From Halomonas sp. M4R1S46 (GTDB lineage Bacteria; Pseudomonadota; Gammaproteobacteria; Pseudomonadales; Halomonadaceae): a DNA stretch of 64,000 bases. How positions within the stretch are numbered: position 1 is the first letter of the stretch; the number at the start of each line of letters is the position of its first letter. The stretch covers positions 1-64,000 of the forward strand of contig NZ_CP107008.1 of NCBI RefSeq assembly GCF_025725685.1, in the 5' to 3' direction. Below are positions 26,616 through 36,120 of the stretch, in pieces. The notes below the pieces were generated by a model. The model did not search any database and was not told the origin of the DNA. It saw nothing but the letters and a program-made list of their open reading frames with translations. The translations under genes and the position numbers were made by a program.

Positions 26616-27197
26616 ATGTCACTGATCAACGAACGCCAGGATTTCTCCGATATCGCCGACACCTTCCTGCTGCATGGCAGCATGCAGTCGCCGGCCTTCC
26701 TCGATGGTCGCCTGTGCGCCTCCCTGGCGCTGCACGACCTCAGCGCCGAAGCCTGGCTGGAGGCGGTCTGCCTCAGCCTGGGGGTCGAACAGCCGCGGGA
26801 CGAGGCCGCCGCCGAGCGCCTGCTGGGCTGGCGGCGCCAGACCCTGGAGGCGCTGGCCGGCAGCGAGCTCAACTTCGAGCCGCTGCTGCCGGACGAGCTG
26901 TTCTCGCTGGCCGAGCGGGCCCAGGGCCTCAAGGAATGGACCCAGGGCTTCCTCGAGGTGCTCCAGGATGCCGGCGAGGCCACGCGCCAGGGGTGGTCCG
27001 AATCGCTGCGGGAGGCCATCGACGATCTCCAGGGGCTCTCCGCGATCGACACCGATATCGACGACAGCGCCGAGAACGAGAACGACCTCTTCGCCCTGAC
27101 CGAGCACGCACGCATGGCGGCCATGCTGCTCTACACCGAGCAGCACCCCGGCCAGCCCCAGGTGGAGCAGGCGGACGACCCCGGCCCCCAGCACTGA
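26616..27197 (+). CDS. UPF0149 family protein (YgfB-like)
   Basis: A 193-aa acidic, mostly alpha-helical protein of the UPF0149/YecA-like family usually found upstream of pepP. HGSMQSPAFLDGRLCASLAL near the start and WTQGFLEVL in the middle match the family. YgfB in P. aeruginosa has been linked to regulation of programmed cell lysis and beta-lactam response; whether that holds here is unknown. The ATG at 26616 is chosen; an in-frame TTG lies 15 codons upstream. It lacks the C-terminal SEC-C zinc motif. Confidence 0.88.
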   Translation: MSLINERQDFSDIADTFLLHGSMQSPAFLDGRLCASLALHDLSAEAWLEAVCLSLGVEQPRDEAAAERLLGWRRQTLEALAGSELNFEPLLPDELFSLAERAQGLKEWTQGFLEVLQDAGEATRQGWSESLREAIDDLQGLSAIDTDIDDSAENENDLFALTEHARMAAMLLYTEQHPGQPQVEQADDPGPQH

Positions 27198-27247
27198 GGC
27201 CCGTGCCGCCCCGCCCTGCCGCCGTCCATCCCCATCGAGGAGCCGCC

Positions 27248-28585
27248 ATGTCCGCCGATCCCCTGCCCCGTCCCGCCCCCATCGGCCTCGAGGAGTTCCG
27301 TGAGCGCCGTTGCCGCCTGATGGCCCAGCTGCCGCCGGAGGCCGCCGTACTGCTGCCGGGGGCCTCGCTGGTGACCCGTTCCCGGGACAGCGAATTCGCC
27401 TTCCGCCAGGACAGCGACTTCCACTACCTGACCGGCTTTCCCGAGCCCGACGCCCTGCTGCTGCTTTTGCCTGGCCGGGAAGCCGGCGAGAGCGTGCTGT
27501 TCTGCCAGGATCGGGATCCCGAGATGGAGACCTGGACCGGCCGGCGTCTCGGCGCCCGGGGGGCCGAGTGCCACCACGGCATCGACCAGGCCTTCGAGAA
27601 CGCCGAACGCGACGCGCGCCTCACCGAGTTGCTGGACGGTCGCACCACCCTCTACCTGCCGCTGGGCGACGGCAAGGCCCTGCGCCTCGCCGAGCGAATT
27701 CGCGGCAGCCTGCTGGCCGGGGCGCGTCGCGGGGCGCGGGCTCCGCTGTCCTTCGCCGACATCGCCGGGCCCATTCACGAGCTGCGCCTGGTCAAGAGCG
27801 CCGCCGAACTGGCGCTGATGCGCCATGCCGGCGAGATCACCGGCCTCGCCCACCGTCGCGCCATGGGCGCGGCCCGCGCCGGCCGCGCCGAGTACCAGCT
27901 GCAGGCCGACCTCGAGCACGAGTTCCGCTGGCAGGGCGGCAGCGGCCCGGCCTATGCCAGCATCGTCGCTGGCGGCGCCAATGCCCGTGTGCTGCACTAC
28001 ATCGAGAATCGCGAGCCCCTGCGGGGCGGGGAGCTGGTGCTGATCGATGCCGGCGCCGAGTTCGATCTCTATGCCGGCGATGTGACCCGCACCTTCCCGG
28101 TCGACGGACGCTTCGACGCGGCCCAGCGCGCCCTCTACGAGGTGGTGCTGGAGGCCCAGGAGCGAGCCATCGCGGCCGTGCGCCCGGGCGCCACACTGGT
28201 CGGCATCCATCGCGGGGTGGTGCGGGAGCTCACGGCGGGGCTGCTGCGCCTGGGGCTGCTGGAGGGCGAGCTGGAGGCCTGCCTCGAGGCCGATGCCTGC
28301 CGCCGCTTCTTCCCTCACGCCACCTCCCACTGGCTGGGGCTCGATGTCCACGACGTGGGCAGCTACCACCTGGACGGCGAGCCCCGTCCCCTGGTGCCGG
28401 GCATGGTGCTGACCATCGAGCCGGGGCTCTACGTGCCCGAGGACGAGGACCTGCCCGAGCCCTTCCGGGGCCTCGGCATCCGCATCGAGGACGACGTGGC
28501 GGTGACGCCCGACGGGCATGAGGTGCTCACCGCCTCGGCCCCCAAGCGGGTGGCCGATATCGAAGCCCTGATGGCGAAAGAATGA
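27248..28585 (+). CDS. pepP: Xaa-Pro aminopeptidase
   Basis: PepP (445 aa) removes N-terminal residues preceding proline. The C-terminal pita-bread metallopeptidase holds the two-metal ligands: Asp in VLIDAGAEFDLYAGD (two), His in HATSHWLGLDVHD, Glu in TIEPGLY and Glu in GIRIEDDVAV. The N-terminal creatinase-like domain has FRQDSDFHYLTGFPEPD. GAGGAGCC precedes the ATG. It lies in the UPF0149-pepP-ubiH-ubiI series conserved in gammaproteobacteria. Confidence 0.96.
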   Translation: MSADPLPRPAPIGLEEFRERRCRLMAQLPPEAAVLLPGASLVTRSRDSEFAFRQDSDFHYLTGFPEPDALLLLLPGREAGESVLFCQDRDPEMETWTGRRLGARGAECHHGIDQAFENAERDARLTELLDGRTTLYLPLGDGKALRLAERIRGSLLAGARRGARAPLSFADIAGPIHELRLVKSAAELALMRHAGEITGLAHRRAMGAARAGRAEYQLQADLEHEFRWQGGSGPAYASIVAGGANARVLHYIENREPLRGGELVLIDAGAEFDLYAGDVTRTFPVDGRFDAAQRALYEVVLEAQERAIAAVRPGATLVGIHRGVVRELTAGLLRLGLLEGELEACLEADACRRFFPHATSHWLGLDVHDVGSYHLDGEPRPLVPGMVLTIEPGLYVPEDEDLPEPFRGLGIRIEDDVAVTPDGHEVLTASAPKRVADIEALMAKE

Positions 28586-28615
28586 CCGGCTGATCGATCG
28601 GTCAGTTGTCTTTAT

Positions 28616-28629
28616 GTAATGTACGTTAC
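28616..28629. promoter_or_regulatory. Near-palindrome upstream of ubiH
   Basis: GTAATGTACGTTAC is a 14-base near-perfect palindrome (two mismatched positions) within a locally AT-rich run before ubiH. It could be an operator or promoter element for ubiHI; nothing else supports this. Confidence 0.25.
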
Positions 28630-28649
28630 GGAATAATGGAGGGTGTCGC

Positions 28650-29873
28650 ATGAGCGAGTCGGCCGGAGGCAAGGCCCCGCGTCGCGTGGATATCGCCATC
28701 ATCGGCGGCGGGCTGGTCGGGGCCAGCCTGGGCTGTGCCCTGGCGCCGCTGATCCGGCGGCTGGGCCTGACGGTGGCGGTGATCGAGGCCGCTCCCCTGC
28801 CGGCGGAGCTGGACGCCCCCTGGCAGCCGAGCTTCGATGCCCGCGCCAGTGCCATCGCCCAGGGCTCGGTGCGCCACTTCGCCGAGCTGGCGCTGTGGCC
28901 GGCGATGGCGGAGCAAGCCGCGCCCATCCGCTGCATCCATGTCAGCGAGCAGGGCCGACTCGGGGCAACCCGCCTGCGCGCCGAGGAACTGGGTGGCGAG
29001 GCGCTCGGCCAGGTGGTTCCCAATGCCTGGCTGGGGCGCGTGCTGCACCGCCGGCTCGGCGAGCTGCCCCTCGCCTGGCATTGCCCGGCCCGGGTCGAGG
29101 CGATCCAGCCGGTGGCCGGTGGCCATCGGCTGGGCCTGTCCGACGGCGCCTGGCTCGAGGCCGGCCTGACGGTGCTCGCCGACGGGGGCCGGTCGGGGCT
29201 CAAGGAGCGGCTCGGCATCGAGAGCCGGGAGCGTCCCTACGACCAGGTCGCGCTGATCGCCAGCGTGGAGGTCGACCGTCCCCATGACGGCATGGCCTAC
29301 GAGCGCTTCACCACGGCCGGCCCCATCGCCCTGCTGCCGCTCAAGGGACAGGCCATGGAACTGGTCTGGACCCACGCAGCCGGCCGCGAGCGGCCCCGGC
29401 TGGCGCTGGAGGACGGCGACTTCCTGGCCCAGCTGCAGGCGGCCTTCGGTGACCGGGCCGGCCGCTTTCGCCGGGTGGGCCGCCGGCACGCCTATCCGCT
29501 CTCGCTGGTCACCGCCCGGGAGACGACCCGGCCGGGGCTGGCGATGCTGGGCAACGCCGCCCACGCGCTGCACCCGGTGGCCGGCCAGGGCTTCAACCTG
29601 GCGCTGCGCGGGGTCATGGACCTGGTGGCGGCCATCGAGGCCGGCGCGACCCGGGGCGAGGCGCCGGGCAGCCCGGCGACCCTGGCGGACTTCGAGGCCC
29701 GACGTGCCGGCGATCGCCACGGCGTCATCCGCTTCAGCGATGGCCTGGTGCGGCTGTTCGGGCTCGACAGCCCCGTGCTGTCCCATGCGCGTGCCGCGGG
29801 CCTGGTGGGGCTCAATCTGGTGGGGCCGCTGCGTCGGACCCTGGCCCGGCGGGCCATGGGGGTGGAACGATGA
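28650..29873 (+). CDS. ubiH: 2-octaprenyl-6-methoxyphenol hydroxylase
   Basis: UbiH (407 aa) is the FAD-dependent monooxygenase that hydroxylates C4 in ubiquinone synthesis. FAD motif DIAIIGGGLVGASLGCAL starts near residue 14, and the second FAD motif MLGNAAHALHPVAGQGFNLA is near residue 302. UbiH rather than UbiI is inferred from FDARASAIAQGS and from its place directly after pepP. The start has GGAGGG. Its stop overlaps the ubiI start by 4 bases (ATGA). Confidence 0.93.
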   Translation: MSESAGGKAPRRVDIAIIGGGLVGASLGCALAPLIRRLGLTVAVIEAAPLPAELDAPWQPSFDARASAIAQGSVRHFAELALWPAMAEQAAPIRCIHVSEQGRLGATRLRAEELGGEALGQVVPNAWLGRVLHRRLGELPLAWHCPARVEAIQPVAGGHRLGLSDGAWLEAGLTVLADGGRSGLKERLGIESRERPYDQVALIASVEVDRPHDGMAYERFTTAGPIALLPLKGQAMELVWTHAAGRERPRLALEDGDFLAQLQAAFGDRAGRFRRVGRRHAYPLSLVTARETTRPGLAMLGNAAHALHPVAGQGFNLALRGVMDLVAAIEAGATRGEAPGSPATLADFEARRAGDRHGVIRFSDGLVRLFGLDSPVLSHARAAGLVGLNLVGPLRRTLARRAMGVER

Positions 29874-31123
29874 GCACACCGCGACAGGAAGACGTTCCCG
29901 CGCTAGCGGGCGAGGTGATCATCGTCGGCGGCGGGATGGTCGGCGCGACCCTGGCCTGCCTGCTCGGCCAGGCGGGCGTGCCGGTGACCCTGCTGGACGC
30001 CCGGGAGGGGCCCCTCGATGCCGCCGCGGCGGGGCGCGGCCAGCCCGGCCTGCGGGTCAGCGCCCTGACCCCGGTGTCCCAGCGGCTGCTCGACGGGCTG
30101 GGTGCCTGGTCGTGGATGCGTGCGCGCCGCGTCACCCCCTATCGCCACATGCAGGTGTGGGACGCCGAGGGCACCGGCGAGGTGAACTTCTCCGCCGACC
30201 AGGCGGGGCTGCCGGTGCTGGGCCATATCGTCGAGAACGACGTGGTGGTGGCGGCCCTGGAGGCTCGCCTGGCCGCACTGCCGACGGTGCGGCGGCGTTT
30301 CGGGGCCCGGGTGACCGGCCTGGAGGCCACGGACCGCGGGCGAGAGGTGGTGCTGGCCGGGGGCGAGCGGCTGGCCGCGCCGCTGGTGGTGGCCGCCGAC
30401 GGGGCCCGTTCGCCGCTGCGCGAGCTGGCCGGCATCGAGGTCGAGGCCCATGACACCGGCCACGCGGCGGTGGTCACCACGGTGCGTACCGCCCGTGCCC
30501 ATGGCGGCGTGGCCCGCCAGGCCTTCCTGGCCGAGGGGCCGCTGGCCTTCCTGCCACTGACCCTGGACGACGATGCCGGCTACTGCTCCATCGTCTGGTC
30601 GACCTCCCCCGAGGAGGCCATGCGGCTGACCGACCTCTCCGCCGAGGCCCTGGGCCAGGCACTGGAGACGGCGATCGAGGGACGGCTCGGGGTGGTGACG
30701 GTGATCGACCGCGCCCAGGCCGTGCCGCTGACCCAGCGGCATGCCCGGCGCTATGTGCTGCCGGGGCTGGCGCTGGTGGGAGATGCCGCCCACAGCATCC
30801 ACCCCCTGGCCGGCCAGGGGGTCAACCTGGGGCTGATGGATGTCGCGGTGCTGGCCGAGGAACTACTCGAGGGCCGCCGACGGGGCGTGGCCCCCGGCTG
30901 CGAGGCCTGGCTGGCCCGCTATGCCCGGCGGCGGCGCGGCGACAACGCCGCCATGCTCAAGCTGATGGATGGCTTCCGGCTGCTGTTCGGCACTCGCCAC
31001 CCGGCGCTGACCCTGGCCCGCAACCTGGGCCTCGTCGGGGTCGATCGGCTGGCCCCGCTCAAGCGACTGCTGATGCAGCAGGCCACCGGTCGCCGTGGTC
31101 GCCTGCCGGCCTCCTGCCGCTAG
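29870..31123 (+). CDS. ubiI: Ubiquinone biosynthesis hydroxylase, UbiI/UbiF type
   Basis: A 417-aa flavin monooxygenase of the UbiH/UbiF/UbiI family. VIIVGGGMVGATLACLL and VGDAAHSIHPLAGQGVNLG are the two FAD motifs; HMQVWDAEGTGEVNFSAD is typical of the UbiI (VisC) branch. In E. coli UbiI performs C5 hydroxylation. Coupled to ubiH by a 4-base overlap. It faces ctpA convergently; the 78 bases between show no terminator. Confidence 0.88.
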   Translation: MSTPRQEDVPALAGEVIIVGGGMVGATLACLLGQAGVPVTLLDAREGPLDAAAAGRGQPGLRVSALTPVSQRLLDGLGAWSWMRARRVTPYRHMQVWDAEGTGEVNFSADQAGLPVLGHIVENDVVVAALEARLAALPTVRRRFGARVTGLEATDRGREVVLAGGERLAAPLVVAADGARSPLRELAGIEVEAHDTGHAAVVTTVRTARAHGGVARQAFLAEGPLAFLPLTLDDDAGYCSIVWSTSPEEAMRLTDLSAEALGQALETAIEGRLGVVTVIDRAQAVPLTQRHARRYVLPGLALVGDAAHSIHPLAGQGVNLGLMDVAVLAEELLEGRRRGVAPGCEAWLARYARRRRGDNAAMLKLMDGFRLLFGTRHPALTLARNLGLVGVDRLAPLKRLLMQQATGRRGRLPASCR

Positions 31124-31201
31124 TCGGAGGTCGGGTAAGCGAGCCTGCGAGCGCAGCCGACGACTCGTGGCGAATGCGGCCCTCGGCCGACGGGCGCCTC
31201 G

Positions 31202-32524
31202 TCACTCGGCCGGCTCGGGGGCCTCGGTCACCGGGACATCCCGCTGGCTCAGCACGTTCAGCGCCTTGAGCAGGTTGAGGGCCTCGCCGAGCTGGTAATC
31301 GTCGCGCAGGCGGTCGCTGGTCGCGTCCGCCTCGGAGCCTTCCCGCTCGCCGGCCAGGTGGCCCTCGAGATCGGCCTCGCGCACGCGCATGCCGTTGCCC
31401 TCGGCGAGCTCCAGGCGGCCGCGGACCACCTCCACGTCCGGGACGATACCCTGGGCCTGGATCGAGCGGCCGTTGGGCGTGAAGTAGAGGGCGGTGGTCA
31501 GCTTCAGGGCCTCGCCGTCCCCCAGCGGCATGATCTGCTGCACCGAGCCCTTGCCGAAGCTCTCGGTGCCCATCACCACGCCCCGCCGCTGGTCCTGGAG
31601 GGCGCCGGCGACGATCTCCGCCGCCGAGGCGCTGCCGCCATTGATCAGCACCACCAGCGGCACCGCGGGCGCGGCGGTCTGGCGACCGGCGGAGAAACGC
31701 ATCGCGCTGTCCGCCAGGCGCCCCTCGGTGTAGACGATCAGGCCGCTGTCGAGGAAGGTATCGGCCACGTCCACGGCGGCCTGGAGCACGCCGCCGGGGT
31801 TGTTGCGCAGGTCCAGCACCAGGCCCTCCAGCGGGCCGTCCGCGGTCAGCGCCTCGAGGGCCTCGATGACCTGCCCCCCGGTGCGGGACTGGAACTGGCT
31901 GATGCGCAGGTAGCCGTAGCCGGGCGCCAGCCGCTCATGGCGCACGCTCTGGGTACGGATGATCTCGCGCTCGATCTCGACGCTGCGGGGCGCGTCCTCG
32001 CCCTGGCGCATGATGGTCATGCGGATGGTGGTGCCCGGCTCGCCGCGCATCAGCTCCACGGCCTCCTGCAGCGACAGCCCCTCGGTGGGGGTGTCGTCGA
32101 TGCGCAGGATCATGTCCTGGGCCTGGAGGCCGGCCCGGGAGGCCGGGGTGTCGTCGATGGGGGTGATCACGGTCAGTTGGCCGTCACGCTTGCCCACCTC
32201 GATGCCCACGCCGCCGAACTCGCCCTCGGTGGACTCGCGCAGGCTCTGGTAGGCCTCCGCATCCAGGTAGGTGGAATGGGGGTCCAGCTCGCTGAGCATG
32301 CCGCGGGTGGCGTTGCGCAGCAGGGTCGCATCGTCGACCTCCTCCACATAGGCCCGCTTGATGCGCTCGAAGACCTCGGCGAAGGACTGGATCTCGGCCA
32401 CCGGGAGATCCTCCTCGGCAGCCGCGACGGCGGGAAGAGACAGGGACAGCAGGGCGACGACGGGGACCAGCGCCGAACTCAGGCGCCGCAGCGGGGCGGT
32501 CAGGCCGGCGGGACGTAAGGGCAT
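31202..32524 (-). CDS. ctpA: S41 family C-terminal processing peptidase
   Basis: A 440-aa periplasmic serine protease. A signal peptide ends near AVAAAEE (residues 1-37). A PDZ domain follows (EFGGVGIEVGKRDGQLTVITP in part), then the S41 catalytic core with nucleophile Ser in NGGSASAAEIVAGAL and Lys in GTESFGKGSVQQIMPL. CtpA in pseudomonads degrades peptidoglycan endopeptidases. It follows envC on the same strand, supporting a cell-wall role. A 176-base gap separates them, so it may have its own promoter. Confidence 0.93.
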   Translation of the reverse strand: MPLRPAGLTAPLRRLSSALVPVVALLSLSLPAVAAAEEDLPVAEIQSFAEVFERIKRAYVEEVDDATLLRNATRGMLSELDPHSTYLDAEAYQSLRESTEGEFGGVGIEVGKRDGQLTVITPIDDTPASRAGLQAQDMILRIDDTPTEGLSLQEAVELMRGEPGTTIRMTIMRQGEDAPRSVEIEREIIRTQSVRHERLAPGYGYLRISQFQSRTGGQVIEALEALTADGPLEGLVLDLRNNPGGVLQAAVDVADTFLDSGLIVYTEGRLADSAMRFSAGRQTAAPAVPLVVLINGGSASAAEIVAGALQDQRRGVVMGTESFGKGSVQQIMPLGDGEALKLTTALYFTPNGRSIQAQGIVPDVEVVRGRLELAEGNGMRVREADLEGHLAGEREGSEADATSDRLRDDYQLGEALNLLKALNVLSQRDVPVTEAPEPAE

Positions 32525-32650
32525 GCAGGCTCTCGCAGTTCCGGTATGGGGGCGTCCAGCATAGCGTGGCCGCGCCCGGCAATGGAATAGCGGGCCCGGG
32601 AGCCTGGTTCGTTACATAGCGGGCGAGTCGCCTCATCGGCTCGATACGCT

Positions 32651-32678
32651 CGTCGCGAAACCCGAGCGTCTCGCGACG
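32651..32678 (-). promoter_or_regulatory. Hairpin between envC and ctpA
   Basis: CGTCGCGA and TCGCGACG pair over a 12-base loop in the envC-ctpA gap. No T run follows, so it is at most an attenuator or message-stabilising stem. Confidence 0.3.
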
Positions 32679-32700
32679 ATCGGTCACATCCGACAGGCGC

Positions 32701-33861
32701 CTAGCGCCGGGCGACCCAGCCGCTGGGATCGATGGGCTCCCCGTTGCGGCGTACCTCGAAGTAGAGGCCGGGGGCGGACTGGCCACCCGAGGCCCCCACC
32801 GCGCCCAGGGCGTCGCCCCGGGACACCGCCTGACCCACCTGGACGGCGAAGTGCTGGAGATGGGCATGCAGGGTCATGACCCGGTCGCCGTGGTCGATGA
32901 TCAGCAGGTTGCCGAAGCCGCGCATCCAGTCGGCGAACACCACCCGGCCGGCGTGCACCGCCTCCACCGGCGCGCCCTCGGCGGCACGGATCAGCAGGCC
33001 GTTGCGATGCACGCCGCGGCCCCCGCCGAAGCCGGACACCACCTCGCCCTGCACCGGCCAGGGCAGCTCGCCCCGGGTGGTGGCGATGGCCGTCGACGGC
33101 GGCGGTTGCTGCAGCCTTGCCAGGCGCTCCTGCACCCGGCGCAGCACGCGCTCGGCGTGGGCCCGGTCCTGGTCGAGCGCCGTCAGGCGCGCCTCCTCGG
33201 AGGCGTAGCGCTGGTCGAGCTCGGCCACCAGGGCCTCGCGCTCGTCCATGCGCGAGGCCAGTTCGGCGCTGCGCCGCTCCAGCTCTCTGGCCAGGGTCTC
33301 GAGCCGCTCGCCGCGGGCGTCCAGGGTCCGGCGGTTGTCGGCCAGTGCCGCCTCCAGCCGGGCGATCTCGTCGAGCCGCGCATGGCGGGCCTCGGCGAGA
33401 TGGTTGAGGTAGGTCTGCAGGCGGTCCAGCCGGGCCGGGTCGTCCTGGTTGAGCAGCAGCTTGAGCTGGGGGGTGAGGCCCAGGCGATAGAGGGCGTCGA
33501 GCTGGTCGCCGAGGGCGGCCAGCTGGTCGTCGTGCTCCGCCTGGAGCGCCTCGCGGCGCGCCTCCAGGTCCGCGACCTCCCGGGTGAGACTCCGCCGCTC
33601 GGCCTGCAGCACATCCAGCCGACGATGGGTCTCGGCCAGGGCGGTCTCGACCTCGCGCAGCGCCTCGCTGGCCGCGTCGCGGGCCCGGCCGGTGGCGGAC
33701 AGCTCCTCCGTCACCGCCTGGATGCGCTCGCCGATGGCATCGAGCCGCGCCCGGGCCTCCTGCTCCCCGGTCGGTGCGGCCAGGGCCGGGGCCAGGCCCA
33801 GCCACAGTAACAGGGGCAGCCATCGGGCGGCCCCGGTGGGTGGGCGCGACACCGCCCTCAC
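32701..33861 (-). CDS. envC: Murein hydrolase activator EnvC
   Basis: EnvC (386 aa) is a periplasmic activator of the amidases AmiA/AmiB at the septum. It has an N-terminal hydrophobic signal (LPLLLWLGLAPALAAP), a long coiled coil rich in E/R/L heptads (about residues 30-230) and a C-terminal LytM domain. The LytM zinc site is degenerate: HRNGLLI replaces the usual HxGxD, as expected of an activator rather than an enzyme. The GTG at 33861 overlaps the gpmI stop (GTGA), fixing a coupled start; the frame is open further upstream. Confidence 0.9.
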   Translation of the reverse strand: MRAVSRPPTGAARWLPLLLWLGLAPALAAPTGEQEARARLDAIGERIQAVTEELSATGRARDAASEALREVETALAETHRRLDVLQAERRSLTREVADLEARREALQAEHDDQLAALGDQLDALYRLGLTPQLKLLLNQDDPARLDRLQTYLNHLAEARHARLDEIARLEAALADNRRTLDARGERLETLARELERRSAELASRMDEREALVAELDQRYASEEARLTALDQDRAHAERVLRRVQERLARLQQPPPSTAIATTRGELPWPVQGEVVSGFGGGRGVHRNGLLIRAAEGAPVEAVHAGRVVFADWMRGFGNLLIIDHGDRVMTLHAHLQHFAVQVGQAVSRGDALGAVGASGGQSAPGLYFEVRRNGEPIDPSGWVARR

Positions 33862-35432
33862 GCGTCGTCGATCAGCACCCGGCCCGTCATCTCCTCGGGG
33901 ACCGGCTGGTTCATCAGGGTCAGCAGGGTGGGGGCGAGATCGCACAGCCGGCCGTCGTCGTGCAGTCGGACGGGGCGGGGCCCGACATAGATCAGCGGCA
34001 CGTCGAAGGTGGTGTGGGCGGTCTGGGCGGCACCGGTCTCGGGATGGACCATCTGTTCGGCGTTGCCGTGGTCGGCGGTGATCAGGCAGGCGCCGCCCAC
34101 CTTCTCGATGGCCTCGACGACGCGGCCGACGCAGGCGTCCACGGCCTCGATGGCCGCCACGGCGGCAGCGAAGTCACCGGTATGGCCGACCATGTCGCCG
34201 TTGGCGTAGTTGCACACGATCAGGTCGTGGGCGCCGGACTCGATGGCCTCCACCAGGCGGTCGGTGACCTCCACGGCGCTCATCTCGGGCTTCTCGTCGT
34301 AGGTCTTCACGTCCTGGGGCGAGGGCACCAGGATGCGGGTCTCACCCCGGTACTCCGCCTCGCGACCACCGGAGAAGAAGAAGGTCACGTGGGCGTACTT
34401 CTCGGTCTCGGCGATGCGCAGCTGGGTGAGGCCGCGCTGCTCCATCACCTCGCCCAGGGTGTTGGGCAGGTCGGCCGGCGGGAAGGCGGCCGGCGCGGGG
34501 ATGTCAGCGGCGTACTGGGTCATGGTCACCAGGCTGCCGCCGGCGAGCCGCGGCCGTGCCCGACGCTCGAAGCCGGCGAAATCGTCCTCGACGAAGGCGC
34601 GGGTCAGTTCCCGGGCGCGGTCGGCACGGAAGTTCATGAACAGCACCGCGTCGCCGTCCTCGACCGCCACCGGCCGACCGTCGACGGTCACGGCGGTAGC
34701 GCCGACGAACTCGTCGGTCTCCTCCCGGGAATAGGCCTCCTGCAGGCCCTGCTCGGCGCTGACGGCGGTGTACTCGCCCTCGCCTTCGGTGATCAGCCGG
34801 TAGGCCTTCTCCACCCGGTCCCAACGGTTGTCGCGGTCCATGGCATAGTAGCGGCCGATGATCGAGGCCACGCAGCCGTTGCCCTCGCCGACCAGTTCGG
34901 CGAGGCGGGCGTTGGTGCGCTCCAGGGAGGCCAGGGCGCTCTTGGGCGGGGTGTCGCGGCCGTCGAGGAAGCCATGCACGTAGATGCGCCGGGCGCCGCG
35001 ACGGGCGGCCAGCTCGGCCATGGCCAGGATATGGTCCTCGTGGCTGTGCACGCCGCCCGGCGACAGCAGGCCCATCAGGTGCACGGCCTTGTCGGCGGTG
35101 GCGGCGCCATCGAGGGCGTCGGTGAGGATCGCGTTGCGCTCCAGGTCGCCGTCCTCGATGGCCTTGGTGATGCGGGTGAAGTCCTGATAGACGATGCGCC
35201 CCGCCCCGAGGTTCATGTGACCGACCTCCGAGTTGCCCATCTGGCCGTCGGGCAGGCCCACGTAACGCCCATCGGTATGCACCAGGGCGTGGGGTTGCTG
35301 CTCCCACAGCCGGTCCATCACCGGGGTCCGTGCCGCCAGGATCGCGTTGTCGGCGGCGTCGGGGTTGTAGCCGTAGCCATCGAGGATGATCAGTGCCACC
35401 GGGCGGGGCGTCGGGGTCGAAGCGTCGGTCAT
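33858..35432 (-). CDS. gpmI: 2,3-bisphosphoglycerate-independent phosphoglycerate mutase
   Basis: GpmI (524 aa) interconverts 3- and 2-phosphoglycerate with two metal ions. LIILDGYGYNPDAADNAI (metal Asp), DGQMGNSEVGHMNLGAGR (catalytic Ser), FLDGRDTPPKSA and the C-terminal LITADHGNAEQM (Asp-His) are all present. The start at MTDAST is chosen; the open frame extends 11 codons upstream. First gene of gpmI-envC-ctpA, an order also found in pseudomonads; divergent from the rhodanese gene. Confidence 0.97.
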   Translation of the reverse strand: MTDASTPTPRPVALIILDGYGYNPDAADNAILAARTPVMDRLWEQQPHALVHTDGRYVGLPDGQMGNSEVGHMNLGAGRIVYQDFTRITKAIEDGDLERNAILTDALDGAATADKAVHLMGLLSPGGVHSHEDHILAMAELAARRGARRIYVHGFLDGRDTPPKSALASLERTNARLAELVGEGNGCVASIIGRYYAMDRDNRWDRVEKAYRLITEGEGEYTAVSAEQGLQEAYSREETDEFVGATAVTVDGRPVAVEDGDAVLFMNFRADRARELTRAFVEDDFAGFERRARPRLAGGSLVTMTQYAADIPAPAAFPPADLPNTLGEVMEQRGLTQLRIAETEKYAHVTFFFSGGREAEYRGETRILVPSPQDVKTYDEKPEMSAVEVTDRLVEAIESGAHDLIVCNYANGDMVGHTGDFAAAVAAIEAVDACVGRVVEAIEKVGGACLITADHGNAEQMVHPETGAAQTAHTTFDVPLIYVGPRPVRLHDDGRLCDLAPTLLTLMNQPVPEEMTGRVLIDDA

Positions 35433-35575
35433 GGAGTCTGGGCCTCTTGTTGGGCGCGACGGCACGACGGCCTGGCGGTCGTCATGGGGTCGCGACTTGC
35501 ATCAGCTTGCGGCATCATATCGCACGGTCCCACCGGGCGTCATTTTGGCCGTCCGCGAAGGCCGCGGGCTTCATG

Positions 35576-35581
35576 TATACT
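35576..35581 (+). promoter_or_regulatory. Possible -10 element for rhodanese-secB
   Basis: TATACT lies 64 bases before the rhodanese ATG in the gpmI-rhodanese gap. The -35 at normal spacing is poor. Confidence 0.35.
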
Positions 35582-35644
35582 GGCCGCCCGTCGGCGGTCG
35601 CCGGCCCCGTTCACCGTGCACCCGAAAAAGAGTTACCCCAAGCC

Positions 35645-36067
35645 ATGATCGATCAGCTGTTCGAATTCGTGCAGAACCATCCGCTGCTGGTGGGCGCCTT
35701 CCTGCTGGTGCTGGTTGCCTGGATCCTCTACGAGGTCCGCAACAGCACCGCCAGCGGCGTGTCCGCCAGCGAGGCCACCCAGCTGGTCAATCGCGAGGAT
35801 GCCGTGGTGCTCGATATCCGCGAGTCCGGCGACTTCAAGGCCGGCCATATCGCCGGCGCCCGCAACATTCCCCAGAGCCGGCTCGACGAGCGCATGAGCG
35901 AGCTCGACAAGTTCAAGAGCAAGCCGATCATCGTGGTCTGCAAGCACGGACAGAGCTCCGGCGCCGCCCTGGCCAAGCTGACCAAGGCCGGCTTCGAGCG
36001 CGTCTTCAAGCTCCGGGGCGGCATGACCCAGTGGCAGGCCGACAGCCTGCCGGTGGTCAAGAAGTAA
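35645..36067 (+). CDS. Rhodanese-like domain membrane protein (YibN-like)
   Basis: A 140-aa protein with one N-terminal membrane span (HPLLVGAFLLVLVAWILYEV, residues ~13-32) and a rhodanese domain. The catalytic cysteine is in VVCKHGQSSG near residue 100, so sulfurtransfer is possible. The gene next to secB is conserved in gammaproteobacteria (YibN), and E. coli YibN has been tied to the membrane insertase machinery. The frame is open far upstream but the ATG at 35645 starts at the membrane anchor. Confidence 0.9.
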   Translation: MIDQLFEFVQNHPLLVGAFLLVLVAWILYEVRNSTASGVSASEATQLVNREDAVVLDIRESGDFKAGHIAGARNIPQSRLDERMSELDKFKSKPIIVVCKHGQSSGAALAKLTKAGFERVFKLRGGMTQWQADSLPVVKK

Positions 36068-36120
36068 CCACCGCCTGCACTTTTTCATCTTCTCATCATC
36101 GACCCAAAGGACCCTTTCCC

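Noticed and set aside
31124..31201. Gap between convergent ubiI and ctpA as a terminator or repeat
   Set aside because: No clean stem with T run and no second copy in the window.
32701..33861. EnvC as an active LytM endopeptidase
   Set aside because: The first zinc His-Asp pair is replaced, as in known EnvC activators, so it is not unusual.
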